Shown: piece after piece, positions 36,999-48,158 of the stretch
Layout of the letters: the number at the start of each line of letters is the position of its first letter
Numbering within the stretch: the stretch's first letter is position 1
Notes under the pieces: generated by a model
What the model was told of the DNA's origin: nothing
Database searches by the model: none
What the model saw: the letters and a program-made list of their open reading frames with translations, nothing else
DNA from: Cherax quadricarinatus
Taxonomy: Eukaryota > Arthropoda > Malacostraca > Decapoda > Parastacidae
Length of the DNA stretch: 64,000 nt
Reading direction: 5' to 3'
Assembly (NCBI RefSeq): GCF_038502225.1
Contig: NC_091355.1
Coordinates: forward strand, 13,537,001-13,601,000
Translations under genes and position numbers: made by a program

Positions 36999-37635
36999 GA
37001 GTAATACCAAATTAACATTAGCTGTAGCTCTGCTGAAAGGAAATATTAAAAGCTTCCGTAGCTGATGACTCCGCAATGAAATGCTGGACGACATCTTCGG
37101 TACTCTGTTAAAATCTCTCAGCTCAAGTTGACAACTTTCGAACACTGTAAGTAATTAATCCTTCGTGATTGACTATGCCAGAAAAATAAGTAAAAAATGT
37201 GAATGAGAGCTAGTTGTTGTAAAGAACAGCGTAGCAGAACATGGCTGATATATCCATGATTGATAAATATATTTTTCGAGTCCTTGCCTTCCTAGGTTAC
37301 TTTTTTTTTTTTTTGGTACGGTCTTTCTCGACTTTCTGATTCTGATTCGTTATTGTCCTCTCTATGAATGTCTTCATTTATGTTTCACTGGATTTGTATC
37401 TTTTTTTCTCTGTCTCTGTCTTCGTTTAGTTATTGATCCATCAGAGAACCTGTTGTCTTCTTCATTTCCTGAAGTTATCTCTCGCGAAGACACTAATGAT
37501 CACATTAATGACCTTATTACGTATAATCTTCCGTCCCGGGAAGCAGTGTTCAATTTTTATCTTCTGAAGGTTGTGGAACAACTTGTTCCATGTTAGATGC
37601 TTCATTAATCTTACGAGTTTACTACGTCTCCCTGA
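36999..37635. other. No feature recognised (intronic)
   Basis: No coding or repeat signal that I can support. Confidence 0.35.
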
Positions 37636-37652
37636 TAATAATAATAATAATA

Positions 37653-37706
<54 letters not shown>

Positions 37707-37918
37707 GAAGAGAGAAGCTCACGACGACATTCGACCGACTTGGACTATTTACAAAGTCACACTAGCACTAAAAAATAGAGGGAGCCAGTATATATAGGCG
37801 AGCAGAAATTGACGAGACAAAGAGACAATAACAACAACAGCAATAATAATTACAATGGCAATAATAACAACAACAACAATAATAGTAATAACAATAATAA
37901 TAAAATAATAATAATCGA
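37636..37918. repeat. (AAT)n tract and AAT/CAA-rich stretch
   Basis: Nearly pure AAT at 37636-37706; mixed AAT, AAC and AGC triplets at 37820-37918. Confidence 0.88.
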
Positions 37919-38139
37919 CAATTAACACACTCAAAAACAACAAACCCTGTAGTATTTCTATTCATAGACATGACGCAGAGAGGCAGAGAGAGAGAGAGAG
38001 AGCCTTCTGCTTTACTATCTCGGCCTGAGCCATCTGTACCAATATTCTTCCACGTACGGGTCACGACCTAGTAATGAGCCACGATGTGACCTTCACTAGG
38101 AAGGTAAAAAGAAAGTTTTTGGAATTTCTCAAGGCAGTA

Positions 38140-38560
38140 ATGCAGTGGCTCGTGCAGCAAGCACTTGCATCAGGGATTTACATCAGGGCGTAGTTTAATT
38201 AGGCTTCAAGAATGCATTTAATATAGTAAAGAGACGTGGTTTAGGGAACCGTTCGATAACATTTCCGTAGACTTTACCCATTCGTTTTTGGTGGCTACAA
38301 CATTTATACGACACTGTTGTTCGGCGAGCATGAAATCGCCTGGTCAGAGGGTGTCCAGCAGGGAGACTCACTCGTCCCATTTCTCTTCTGCATGGTAGTA
38401 GGAGAACTCACAATTCTGTTGAGCAACGTACTTAACTTGTAGTACCTGACTGCCTTTTCGTGGGACAAAGTTATACTCTTCGACACGTTGACTCGCACCT
38501 GGAAAAGTCAAAACAGCATTCAGGCACCTGAACATGGAGTCCATCAGGACACCTTATATA
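38140..38560 (+). mobile_element. Fragment of the RT plus restriction-like-endonuclease family
   Basis: The + strand carries scraps of the RT seen on the minus strand at 18636-20848: 'GFKNAFNIVKRRG' near 38200, and '[15 protein letters not shown]' then 'FLFCMVVGELT' near 38320-38410. These correspond to '[15 protein letters not shown]' and '[20 protein letters not shown]'. Frameshifts and stops interrupt it and the catalytic motif is not preserved. A second copy shows that the family is dispersed here. Confidence 0.78.
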
Positions 38561-39455
38561 TCAGAAAGTAAAGTAAATAGACTAAAAGAGAAGGGGCAGC
38601 TGGAAATGAATATATATAACACTGAGAGAGAGAGCAGGAAAAGTTGATTATAACGTACAAGAAAGTAAGAGAACTCGATAGTAAAAACAAATATTGTTTA
38701 AAAAGAGGATCGAGGACAAGGAAGTCATAGATGGAAGGGAAACTATAGGAATAATGAAGTAATGGAAACAGAGTTCATACACATATTTAAAATTAGGTAC
38801 GATTCAGACCACTAGGCCAGGAAGAGTGCAAATGTTCCAGAGGCACAGAAGCTTCTTTGAGTAGATATATGAAAACGTTTCGCCAGTCAGAGCCTTTTAC
38901 GATTAATTGTAGATATTGTACACCGGAGACAGTGGAAGATGAGGCGATTGTGAGGTGTTCAGTCCCTCAGCCTTGATAAAAGGTGTTTAGTTCCCTAACC
39001 ATAAAGTGTTCAGGTTTTGATAGGTGTTCAGTCCCTTTAACCTTGATAGATGTTTAGGTTTTGAATGGTGTTCAGTTCCTCAGCCTTGATAGGTGTTCGG
39101 TCCTCAATAGGCGTCCAGTGCCTCAGCCTCGATATAATATATTCAGTCCTTGACAGAAAGTGTTCAGTCCTTCATGTAATGTGTCACGACTCCCCCTCAG
39201 TCGCTCTTGTAAGACCACAAGATCGCCAGTCGCTGGCAGACCTCAGTCAAAGGCTGAGGTCTGCAGTGACCCAGGGGCGCATATTCCGGGTGTGCTAGGT
39301 GAGCGCCGCACACCCACCAAAGGTGGTAAATTTATCGTAAATATTAAACTCACTCAGTAATAATATCACGGATCATAATGGGAACTATTCTTTCTGTCCC
39401 CTGTTATGAAATATTGTGGCAGTTGTTCTAAGATAGCACTGCACACCCCACAGCT
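38561..39455. other. No gene recognised; degenerate 'ggtgttcagt' repeats
   Basis: At 38860-38900 'gaaaacgtttcgccagtcag' is a GAAACGTTTC-family scrap. At 38955-39180 'gataggtgttcagtccc'-like units recur irregularly. Confidence 0.5.
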
Positions 39456-39651
39456 AGTTGTATCATGCACAGTTGTATCATGCACAGTTGTATCATGCAC
39501 AGTTGTATCATGCACAGTTGTATCATGCACAGTTGTATCATGCACAGTTGTATCATGCACAGCTGTATCATGCACAGTTGTATCATGCACAGTTGTATCA
39601 TGCACAGTTGTATCATGCACAGTTGTATCATGCACAGTTGTATCATGCACA
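39456..39651. repeat. 15-bp minisatellite, block 1 (about 13 copies)
   Basis: The unit 'ttgtatcatgcacag' is nearly invariant (one 'gctgtatc' variant). Confidence 0.97.
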
Positions 39652-39786
39652 GTATATATATATATATATATATATATCAGTGAAACCACGAAACATGTGG
39701 TAGTGAATCATTTACTACACTGCTGCAGGCTAGGATTCAACCCCACGACACACTGTCCCGCCTCAGAGACAACACAATGGTTGCAT
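39652..39786. mobile_element. Insert with (TA)n and tRNA-like B box between two array blocks
   Basis: (TA)n, then 'cagtgaaaccacgaaacatg', then 'aggattcaaccccacga', which reads in reverse as a B-box-like 'ggggttgaatcct'. The same repeat unit flanks both sides. Confidence 0.5.
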
Positions 39787-39927
39787 CATGCACAGTTGTA
39801 TCATGCACAGTTGTATCATGCACAGTTGTATCATGCACAGTTGTATCATGCACAGTTGTATCATGCACAGTTGTATCATGCACAGTTGTATCATGCACAG
39901 TTGTATCATGCACAGTTGTATCATGCA
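39787..39927. repeat. 15-bp minisatellite, block 2 (about 9 copies)
   Basis: Same unit and orientation as 39456-39651. Confidence 0.97.
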
Positions 39928-40289
39928 CTACCCTCTGACAATAACCCACCATACGCCTCTGGCTAATTTGGTTAGAGTCCTCCATGGTTCATATATGGAT
40001 CAGACCTCAAACATTTAATAAACACTGTTTTACACACTTTGTAGAACTAATTATTACAATTTACTTTGAATAAATCCTAGCCAAATTTTTTGGCTTAGCA
40101 AATTAATTACCGCCGCCACTCTGCGTCGTGACGCAGTTAGTGACTGCAATTACTACGAGGTTCACAGAGACTGTCATCTCAAGCAAAGGTAAGTAAGACT
40201 TTTAAGGAAATTATTGGAAATGAGTCTTTTGTACGGTGAGGCTGGCGAAGGACTCTTGATCCAAGGAATTATAATTGCCTTTCCCATTC

Positions 40290-40365
40290 TTTTTAGAGTG
40301 GCTATTTTCCACAGGTGCTGTGTGACCCTTACGGGGTTAGCGCCCTCTCGGGGATGTAATTTTAT
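40290..40365. repeat. Short dispersed repeat, inverted relative of 55620
   Basis: 'cccttacggggttagcgccc' is the diverged reverse complement of 'gagcgttaaatccgtaggga' near 55625. Confidence 0.45.
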
Positions 40366-40408
40366 TTATCTACTGAGGTGAATGACTAGGTGTTGTCACT
40401 GCCCACAG

Positions 40409-40503
40409 GTTGGTTGCTGCGGCTCAACAGGTGTGCTGGACTACGTGAGGTGGAACAAAGTGATTCCCTACACCTGTTACAACCCTGTTACTGGTAACGC
40501 CTG
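40409..40503 (+). CDS. Tetraspanin exon (CCG motif of large loop)
   Basis: The exon follows 'actgcccacag'. It encodes 'VGCCGSTGVLDYVRW' and 'IPYTCYNPVTGNA', and ends after the first two bases of a Trp codon (phase 2). The CCG triplet and the later cysteine form the disulphides that define the tetraspanin large loop. The exon's 3' end and donor are part of a 38-bp tandem repeat that continues into the intron. Reading past the first donor meets an immediate TGA, so only that donor gives a full-length product. Confidence 0.93.
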
Positions 40504-40655
40504 GTGAGTCACTGTTACAGTACTGTTACTGGTAACGCCTGGTGAGTCACTGTTACAATACTGTTACTGGTAACGCCTGGTGAGTCACTGTTACAATATT
40601 GTTACTGGTGAGTCACTGTTACAATACTGTTATAGTAACGCCTGGTGAGTCATTG
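40466..40655 (+). repeat. Tandem repeat spanning the exon end and splice donor
   Basis: The unit 'tgttactggtaacgcctg|g' followed by 'tgagtcactgttacaatac' is 38 bp. GTGAGT donors stand at 40504 (the real one), 40542, 40580, 40608 and 40645. The fourth unit lacks ten bases. The first unit is coding. Confidence 0.92.
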
Positions 40656-40659
40656 TACT

Positions 40660-40790
40660 AGATTGTCACTGTACTAGCTTCAGTCACTGTACTAGCTTCA
40701 GTCACTGTACTAGCTTCAGTTGCTGTACTAGCTTCAGTCACTGTACTAGCTTCAGTCACTGTACTAGCTTCAGTTACTGTACTACCCACA
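40660..40790. repeat. 18-bp tandem repeat filling the rest of the short intron
   Basis: The unit 'cactgtactagcttcagt' is repeated about seven times up to the acceptor region. Confidence 0.92.
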
Positions 40791-40801
40791 CTCCCTGGCA
40801 G

Positions 40802-40910
40802 GTACGTGGATGGGTACGGCTACATGGGTTGTGTGAGAGGCTTCACCAGGTTTCTGGAGACCAAGGCTGCCTGGATAGCCTCTGTGGCGCTGTTTCTCGC
40901 CTTCTTTCAG
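40802..40910 (+). CDS. Tetraspanin exon (end of large loop, TM4 start)
   Basis: The exon follows 'ctccctggcag' and completes the split Trp codon (TG|G). It encodes 'YVDGYGYMGCVRGFTRFLE', which contains the conserved GC of the large loop, and then the first part of TM4 ('AWIASVALFLAFFQ'). It ends in phase 0 before 'gtgagtaa'. The preceding intron is only 298 bp, while the introns on either side are thousands of bases long. Confidence 0.93.
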
Positions 40911-40959
40911 GTGAGTAATTTTATGTCTGTCTGTCTGTCTCTATCCGCCTCTCAGCAGC

Positions 40960-41355
40960 TGCCTGGTTTATTGTATATATGTGTGTTTGTCTTTACCTGG
41001 TTTGCTGTATTGTGTTTGTCTTCTGGCTAATTGTATGTTTGTGTTTGTCTTTATCTGGCTTATTGTACATCTGTGTTTGTCTTTGGCTTTTTCAATGTTT
41101 GCGTTTGTGTTTACTTGGCTTATTGTGTTTCTGTGTTTGTCTTTACCTGGCTTGTTGTATTATTTGTGTTTGTCTTTACCTGGGTTATTGCGTGTCTGTG
41201 TTTGTCTTTACCTGGTGTATTGTATGTCTGTATTTGTCTTTGCCTGGCTTATTGTATGTCTGTATTTGTCTTTGCTTGGCTTATTGTATGTCTGTATTTA
41301 TCTTTGTCTGGCTTATTGTATGTCTGTGGTTGTCTTTACCTGTCTTATTGTGTGT
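40960..41355. repeat. 32-bp minisatellite in the last intron
   Basis: Units like 'ttattgtatgtctgtatttg' plus 'tctttgcctggc' repeat about 12 times with variants. Confidence 0.88.
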
Positions 41356-41357
41356 GT

Positions 41358-41421
41358 ATTCACCTAGTTACTCACCTAGTTGCGGTTGCAGGGGTCGAGT
41401 CATAGCTCCTGGCCCGCTTCT
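41358..41421 (-). mobile_element. 3'-terminal fragment of CR1-like LINE (family A), minus strand
   Basis: In reverse it matches the family A tail: 'aggagctatgactcgacccc', 'tgcaaccgcaactaggtgag' and the duplicated tail unit. About 60 bp remain, inside the tetraspanin's last intron. Confidence 0.82.
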
Positions 41422-42152
41422 TGTGTGTGTGTTTGTATTTGCTTGTGTTTGTCTGTGTGCCTGTCATATTGACTGTGTATCTTAATGTCCGACTGTGTCA
41501 GTCTGAGTTTCCCCGTGTCTGTCTGTCTATCTACCCGTCTTTTTCTACAGCTATATGCTGATATGTTTCGTATCGACTCTGCGTATTTTGCCCTATGTAC
41601 GTCTCGACACAATATATTTATATCCCTTTTTATTCGCCATGTGTTTGAGGGAGAAAATGGTAAAGTCAGCCATAAAGTGAACCTGTAACATTGTACTGAA
41701 CCCACCACTAATGGTTATGTACACTCTGTACAATCAGTCAGGATATTCACATCATCCTAAACCACCAGAGGACTGGATCTCAATGCAGTTGTTCGGTCAG
41801 TGGCTACTGGATGAGTTCGCCGTCTCCACCCATTACCACACAGACGCACAATTTTGCCTAGACAAGTCTCCTGGCTGGACCTGGTGGCTGCCACTACTTG
41901 GTGCCAGTCACCTGTGTTTCCCACCAGACAAGATGAAACATGGGTGGTGATTGGGTGGGTCAAGGAGAATAGGTTTAAATACACTCCTGGCACACACATC
42001 ATCAACCACCTTCACCTCTAGAGGACTGTCATGTTATTGCAGTCTGAAGTGGTCAGTCACTAATGGACAGTAAGTGCCACCCTGGGCAGAAGAAATAAGC
42101 TAAAAAGACTGTTGTTTCTCTCTTGCCATCCACGCTGGTTAACAGTACTCGA

Positions 42153-42185
<33 letters not shown>

Positions 42186-43071
42186 GAAGAAGAAGAAGAA
42201 GAAGAAGAATTTGGGATTTTGTTATTCTTGAGCTCCATTTTTTTTTCAATAAATTCACAAACCCTCCCACACTAGGCCATAAATGTAACAACAACGAAGA
42301 GGAAGATATATTAAAGTTTATGTTCAAGAATGACAGGATGATCACCATAATCACGAGTAAGATGATGTTTACATTAAGTGAGATATTTATATTGAGAGAG
42401 ATGTTTACAGTGAGAGAGAGATGTGTACATTGATAAAGATGTTTACTTTATTAGAGATGTTTATATTAAGAGGGATGTTTTCATTACAGCAGCATAGTAC
42501 AACATAGCTTTGGGAAGAGAGAGATAACAGTAAGCAAGATGCAACCTCCTTTAATAACTATCTAACGTAATGTTGTGGAAAAATCAGAGTTTGATACTTC
42601 AACAAATATCTGAGGTAAGCAGAAGTAGGGCAAGACAAAATGTAGATATAAATCCAAATGTACTCCTGTTAACCATCATGAGGCCTAGTTCCTAGACCTG
42701 TGTATCCATATGCTACCCTCCATAGGATGGATATGAGGTACACAATAAACTAGCCCCTTTGGCGGCAAAATCAATCGAATTAATCCAACCAACAGTTAAA
42801 CACACAAATATATCTTATGTAGTTAAACATGTTTTAACAGCGATGAAGGATGTCAGCCGAAAGTTTGTCTTACCTGTACTACGATGAAGTGAATCTGTTT
42901 GCTAAAACATGTATTATAGCGGGACTCAGCACTGCAGGTCGCTACGAAGGAACTCAGGTTCGTGAAAACCACCACCATCCAAGAACCGTCATACAACGAA
43001 GCTACAAGACGCAGCAAGACTCGCAACAACAATCCATATTAGAAATTCAACATGAAGGCAGATTTTCCCTT

Positions 43072-43072
<1 letters not shown>
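41422..43072. other. No gene recognised (intronic); (AAT/AAG)n at 42154-42209
   Basis: Mostly unique-looking. The frame at 41711-41950 has no recognisable domain. An AAT tract turning into AAG occupies 42154-42209. Confidence 0.4.

Positions 43073-43112
<40 letters not shown>
43073..43112. repeat. (GT)n microsatellite
   Basis: GT tract grading into GGGT. Confidence 0.93.
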
Positions 43113-43119
<7 letters not shown>

Positions 43120-43438
43120 GGGATGGGACGGGAAGGGGGTGAACCCATATATGGCTGCTGCAGATCTCATCTCCCACAGAGGATTTGAGGGAACATATTC
43201 TGTGTATTATGTCCGCCTGGACCTCAGGGTTTTCTGTTGTCTGTCACGTATGGTCACTTGGATACCTTCCTCCACCACCACCACCACCATCACCACCATC
43301 ACCACCACCACTAACCCCTCCACCACTACCACTGCCCGCTAGACTTCCCCACATCCTCTTAATTATCACTATCACCTCCATTATCCCACTACTACTACTA
43401 TCACAGCATCGAGAACTAACCTCTTCACCACACTATGG

Positions 43439-43567
<129 letters not shown>

Positions 43568-43659
43568 TGTACCACGCAGAAATAGGCTGGTATATACGGA
43601 GAAAGATCGCACTCAGCAGGATTCGAAACCACGTTAGGAGCATCTGGCAAGGTTTCCCA

Positions 43660-44422
43660 AGTGACGTTCTGAGAAATGCGTCGTTAGGCGATTTTGTCGT
43701 TGTGCGAACGTCATAGAGTGTACTTACATAAACCTAGATGGTATAGCCTACTACATACCTAGACTATATGGTATAGCCTACTACACACCTCGGCTATATG
43801 GTATAGCCTACTACACACCTCGGCTATATGGAATAGCCTATTGCTCCTAGGCTACAAACCTGTACAGCATGTTACAGTACAGGCAATTTTTTTTTCATCA
43901 TAGATTTGCTTGTCAGCAAATAATGCACCATGAACATTCCTCTATTAATGAAAACATTTAGGTGTTGGGGTCCAATATTTTCAAACTTTTCAAGGAGCTT
44001 GTTGAGGTCTGCAAAAGCTTTTGCTAAACCCTTCACTGTGAATTTTCTTTGGGGATCTTTTTCCTCACCTGCAGTTTCCTTTTCTCTTGCCGCTTCTTCA
44101 GCTACGACAACATTAGCAGTGGATTTTATTTGCTTAGGAGCCATGATGAACAAAACACGAGATTAAATTAAGCACAAGGGAAAATGATGCTTATCAGGAG
44201 ACGCGGTAAACACTGGATATATGAAGCTGCTGCTTATTTTAATAAGCAGAGAAAGTGCACTCTAGACTAACGATAACAGTACGGTATAGTAAATATGTAA
44301 ACAAGTTACATAGTTGTTTATTATCATTATCAAGTACTGTGTAATGTACATAATTATACAATTGGCAGTGAATGGGACCATCGTCATATATGCTGTCCAT
44401 CGTTGACCGAAACGTCGTTATG
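43660..44422 (-). mobile_element. Tigger-like DNA transposon, deleted, minus strand
   Basis: The minus-strand frame 44153-43872 reads 'MAPKQIKSTANVVVAEEAAR' and then 'FTVKGLAKAFADLNKLLEKF', similar to the C-terminal region of Tigger-type transposases. The DDE core is absent, so the copy is non-autonomous. Outside the frame, 'gacgttctgagaaatgcgtc' and 'gtcgttaggcgattttgtcg' stand at the left and 'cgttgaccgaaacgtcgtta' at the right. These terminal segments, and the 'atggtatagcctactacaca' stretch, look like the mammalian MER2/Tigger repeats I remember. The 'atggtatagcc' segment is repeated extra times at 43738-43840. Both extreme ends are clipped; the right end meets the RTE element. Confidence 0.75.
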
Positions 44423-46264
44423 CGGGGGAGGTGCGTGAGGCATTACGTAGAATGAAAGGGGGTAAAGCAGCTGCAACTGACGGGATCATGTCAGAAATGT
44501 TAAAAGCAGGGGTGGATATAGTGTTGGAGTGGTTGGTATTTTTGTTTAATAAATGTATGAAAGAGGGGAAGGTACCTAGGGATTGGCAGAGAGCATGTAT
44601 AGTCCCTTTATATAAAGGGAAGGGGGACAAAAGAGATTGTAAAAATTATAGAGGAATAAATTTACTGAGTATACCAGGAAAAGTGTACGGTAGGGTTATA
44701 ATTGAAAGAATTAGAGGCAAGACAGAATGTAGGATTGCGGATGAGCAAGGAGGTTTCAGAGTGGGTAGGGGATGTGTAGATCAAGTATTTACATTGAAGC
44801 ATATATGTGAACAGTATTTAGATAAAGATAGGGAAGTTTTTATTGCATTTATGGATTTAGAAAAGGCATATGATAGAGTGGATAGGGGAGCAATGTGGCA
44901 GATGTTGCAAGTATATGGAATAGGTGGTAAGTTACTAAATGCTGTAAAGAGTTTTTATGAGGATAGTGAGGCTCAGGTTAGGGTTTGTAGAAGAGAGGGA
45001 GACTACTTCCCAGTAAAAGTAGGTCTTAGACAGGGATGTGTAATGTCACCATGTTTGTTTAATATATTTATAGATGGGGTTGTAAAAGAAGTAAATGCTA
45101 GGGTGTTCGGGAGAGGGGTGGGATTAAATTATGGGGAATTAAATACAAAATGGGAATTGACACAGTTGCTTTTTGCTGATGATACTGTGCTTATGGGAGA
45201 TTCTAAAGAAAAATTGCAAAGGTTAGTGGATGAGTTTGGGAGTGTGTGTAAAGGTAGAAAGTTGAAAGTGAACATAGAAAAGTAAGGTGATGATGGTATC
45301 AAATGATTTAGATAAAGAAAAATTGGATATCAAATTGAGGAGAAAGAGTATGGAAGAAGTGAATGTTTTCAGATACTTGGGAGTTGACGTGTCGGCGGAT
45401 GGATTTATGAAGGATGAGGTTAATCATAGAATTGATGAGGGAAAAAAGGTGAGTGGTGCGTTGAGGTATATGTGGAGACAAAAAACATTATCTATGGAGG
45501 CAAAGAAGGGAATGTATGAAAGTAAAGTAGTACCAACACTCTTATATGGATGTGAAGCTTGGGTTGTGAATGCAGCAGCGAGGAGGCGGTTGGAGGCAGT
45601 GATGTCCTGTCTAAGGGCAATGTGTGGTGTAAATATTATGCAGAAAATTCGGAGTGTTGAAATTAGGAGAAGGTGTGGAGTTAATAAAAGTATTAGTCAG
45701 AGGGCTGAAGAGGGGTTGTTGAGGTGGTTTGGTCATTTAGAGAGAATGGATCAAAGTAGAATGACATGGAGAGCGTATAAATCTGTAGAGGAGGGAAGGC
45801 GGGGTAGGGGTCGTCCTCGAAAAGGTTGGAAGGAAGGGGTAAGGGAGGTTTTGTGGGCGAGGGGCTTGGACTTCCAGCAGGCGTGCATGAGCGTGTTCGA
45901 TAGGAGTGAATGGAGATGAATGGCATTTGGGACCTGGCGATCTGTTGGAGTGTGAGCAGGGTAATATTTAGTGAAGGGAATCAGGGAAACCGGTTATTTT
46001 TATATAACCGGACTTGAGTCCTGGAAATGGGAAGTACAATGCCTGCACTCTAATGGAGGGGTTCGGGATATTAGCAGTTTGGAGGGATATGTTGTGTATC
46101 TTTATCCGTATATACTTCTAAACTGTTGTGTTCTGAGCACCTCTGCAAAAACAGTGATTATGTGTGAGTGAGGTGAAAGTGTTGAATAACGATGAAAGTA
46201 TTTTCCTTTTGGGGGTTTTCTTTCTTTTTGGGTCACCCTGCCTCGGTGGGAGACGGCCGATTTG

Positions 46265-46265
<1 letters not shown>
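44423..46265 (+). mobile_element. RTE-like non-LTR retrotransposon, 5'-truncated
   Basis: An open frame to 45285 carries RT motifs 'GKAAATDGIMSEMLKAG', 'ACIVPLYKGKGDK', 'YRGINLLSIPGKVYGRV', 'FMDLEKAYDRVDR', 'VGLRQGCVMSPCLFNIF' and catalytic 'LLFADDTVLMGDS'. A two-base loss near 45283 shifts the frame. The rest continues to 45919 with 'FRYLGVDVSADGFMKDEVNH', 'PTLLYGCEAWVVNAA', 'LLRWFGHLERMD' and 'GRRGRGRPRKGWKEGV'. A 3' UTR with 'accggacttgagtcctggaa' ends in 'gggtcaccctgcctcggtgg', followed by (TA)n. Endonuclease is missing. Relatives lie at 50881-51575, 51764-52235 and perhaps 23180. RTE-like by general resemblance. Confidence 0.85.

Positions 46266-46348
<83 letters not shown>
46266..46348. 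repeat. (TA)n microsatellite at RTE 3' end
   Basis: Pure TA beginning directly after the RTE tail. Confidence 0.96.
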
Positions 46349-46654
<306 letters not shown>

Positions 46655-46659
46655 CACAA

Positions 46660-47731
46660 GCACACCACCACCACCATCACTAACTGCTCCTCCACCACCA
46701 CTAACTGCTCTTCCACCACCACCACCACTACTAACTGCTCCACCACCACCACTAACTGCTTCACCACCACCACTACCTGCTCCACCACCACCACCACCAC
46801 TAACTGCTCCTTTACCACCACTAACTGCCCCTCCACCACCACTAACTGCTCCACCATCACCAACTACTTCACCACCATCACTACCTTCACCACCACTAAC
46901 TGCTCCACCACCACAATCAGTAACTGCTACACCACCACCACTAACTGCTCCACCGCCACAACGAACTGTTCCACCACCACCACCACCACCAACTGCTCTA
47001 CCACCACCACTAACTGCTCCACCACCACCACTAACTGCTCCACCACCACCGCTAACTGCTCCACCACCACCACTAACTGCTCCACCACCACTAACTGCTC
47101 TACCACCACCACTAATTGCTCCACCACCAACACCAACTGCTCTACCACCACCACTAATTGCTCTACCACCACCACTAACTGCTCCACCACCAACACTAAC
47201 TGCTCCACCACCAACACTAACTGCTCTACCACCACCACTAACTGCTCCACCACCACCAGTAACTGCTCCACCACCAACACTAACTGCTCCACCACCAACA
47301 CTAACTGCTCTACCACCACCACTAACTGCTCCACCACCACCACTAACTGCTCCACCACCACCACTAACTGCTCTACCACCACCACTAACTGCTCCACCAC
47401 CACCACTGACTGCTCCACCACCACCACTAACTGCTCTATCACCACCACTAACTGCTCCACCACCAACACTAACTGCTCTACCACCACCACTAACTGCTCT
47501 ACCACCACCACTAACTGCTCCACCACCACCACTAACTGCTCTACTACCACCACTAACTGCTCCACCACCAACACTAACTGCTCCACCACCAACACTAACT
47601 GCTCTACCACCACCACTAACTGCTCTACCACCACCACTAGCTACTCCACCACCACCACCACTAACTGCTCCACCACCAACACTAACTGCTCTACTACCAC
47701 CACTAACTGCTCCTCCTCCTCCTCCACCACA
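46660..47731 (+). repeat. 21-bp minisatellite ending at the last tetraspanin acceptor
   Basis: Units of 'ccaccaccactaactgctcc' plus one base repeat about 50 times. Each holds a CTAAC and almost none contains AG. The array's last CTAAC (47703-47707) lies 26 bases before the AG at 47731-47732. A + frame reads PPPLTAP repeats into the exon, but it is intronic. Confidence 0.93.
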
Positions 47732-47732
47732 G

Positions 47733-47816
47733 ATCTGCTGCTTCGTGGCAGCCTTCTACTTGATCAGACTCAAGAGAGATTACCAGAAGAGTCAAGACTT
47801 CCTGGACTCTCGCTAG
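47733..47816 (+). CDS. Tetraspanin terminal exon (TM4 end, cytoplasmic tail, stop)
   Basis: The exon follows 'ctcctccaccacag' and encodes 'ICCFVAAFYLIRLKRDYQKS', then 'QDFLDSR' and a TAG stop at 47814-47816. The cysteines at the TM4 end and the basic start of the tail are typical of tetraspanins. The exon is in frame with the repeat-derived PPPLTAP frame upstream of it, but that stretch is intronic: an acceptor and a matching phase 0 donor at 40910 explain the join. The 3' UTR has no clear limit; AATAAA occurs at 48976. Confidence 0.92.
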   Translation: MCCFVAAFYLIRLKRDYQKSQDFLDSR

Positions 47817-48126
47817 TGACGCCTGTCAACTTGTCCACCACACAGCGACCACAACAACTCTAACTACAGCTACGACAAATACACTTACAGTAACTACAGT
47901 TGCAACTAAAACTACAGGAACTACAGCTGTAACAATAATTGCTGCAATACTGCATAAATTACAATTGCAGTAGTAACTTAAGTACCGGCAGAAACTGCAG
48001 CCACCATTTTAAAAACAGCAACTACAGTTCTGAAGCTAAGGTATAAAAAATAGAAAAAAATACGATAGTTTTATCTATATAGATAACACCATAGTAGATA
48101 TTTTTTTGCTATAATACGTATTATTT

Positions 48127-48158
<32 letters not shown>

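Noticed and set aside
41711..41950. 79-residue Trp-rich frame as an extra gene
   Set aside because: No recognisable domain, no splice or promoter context, and it lies inside the tetraspanin's last intron.
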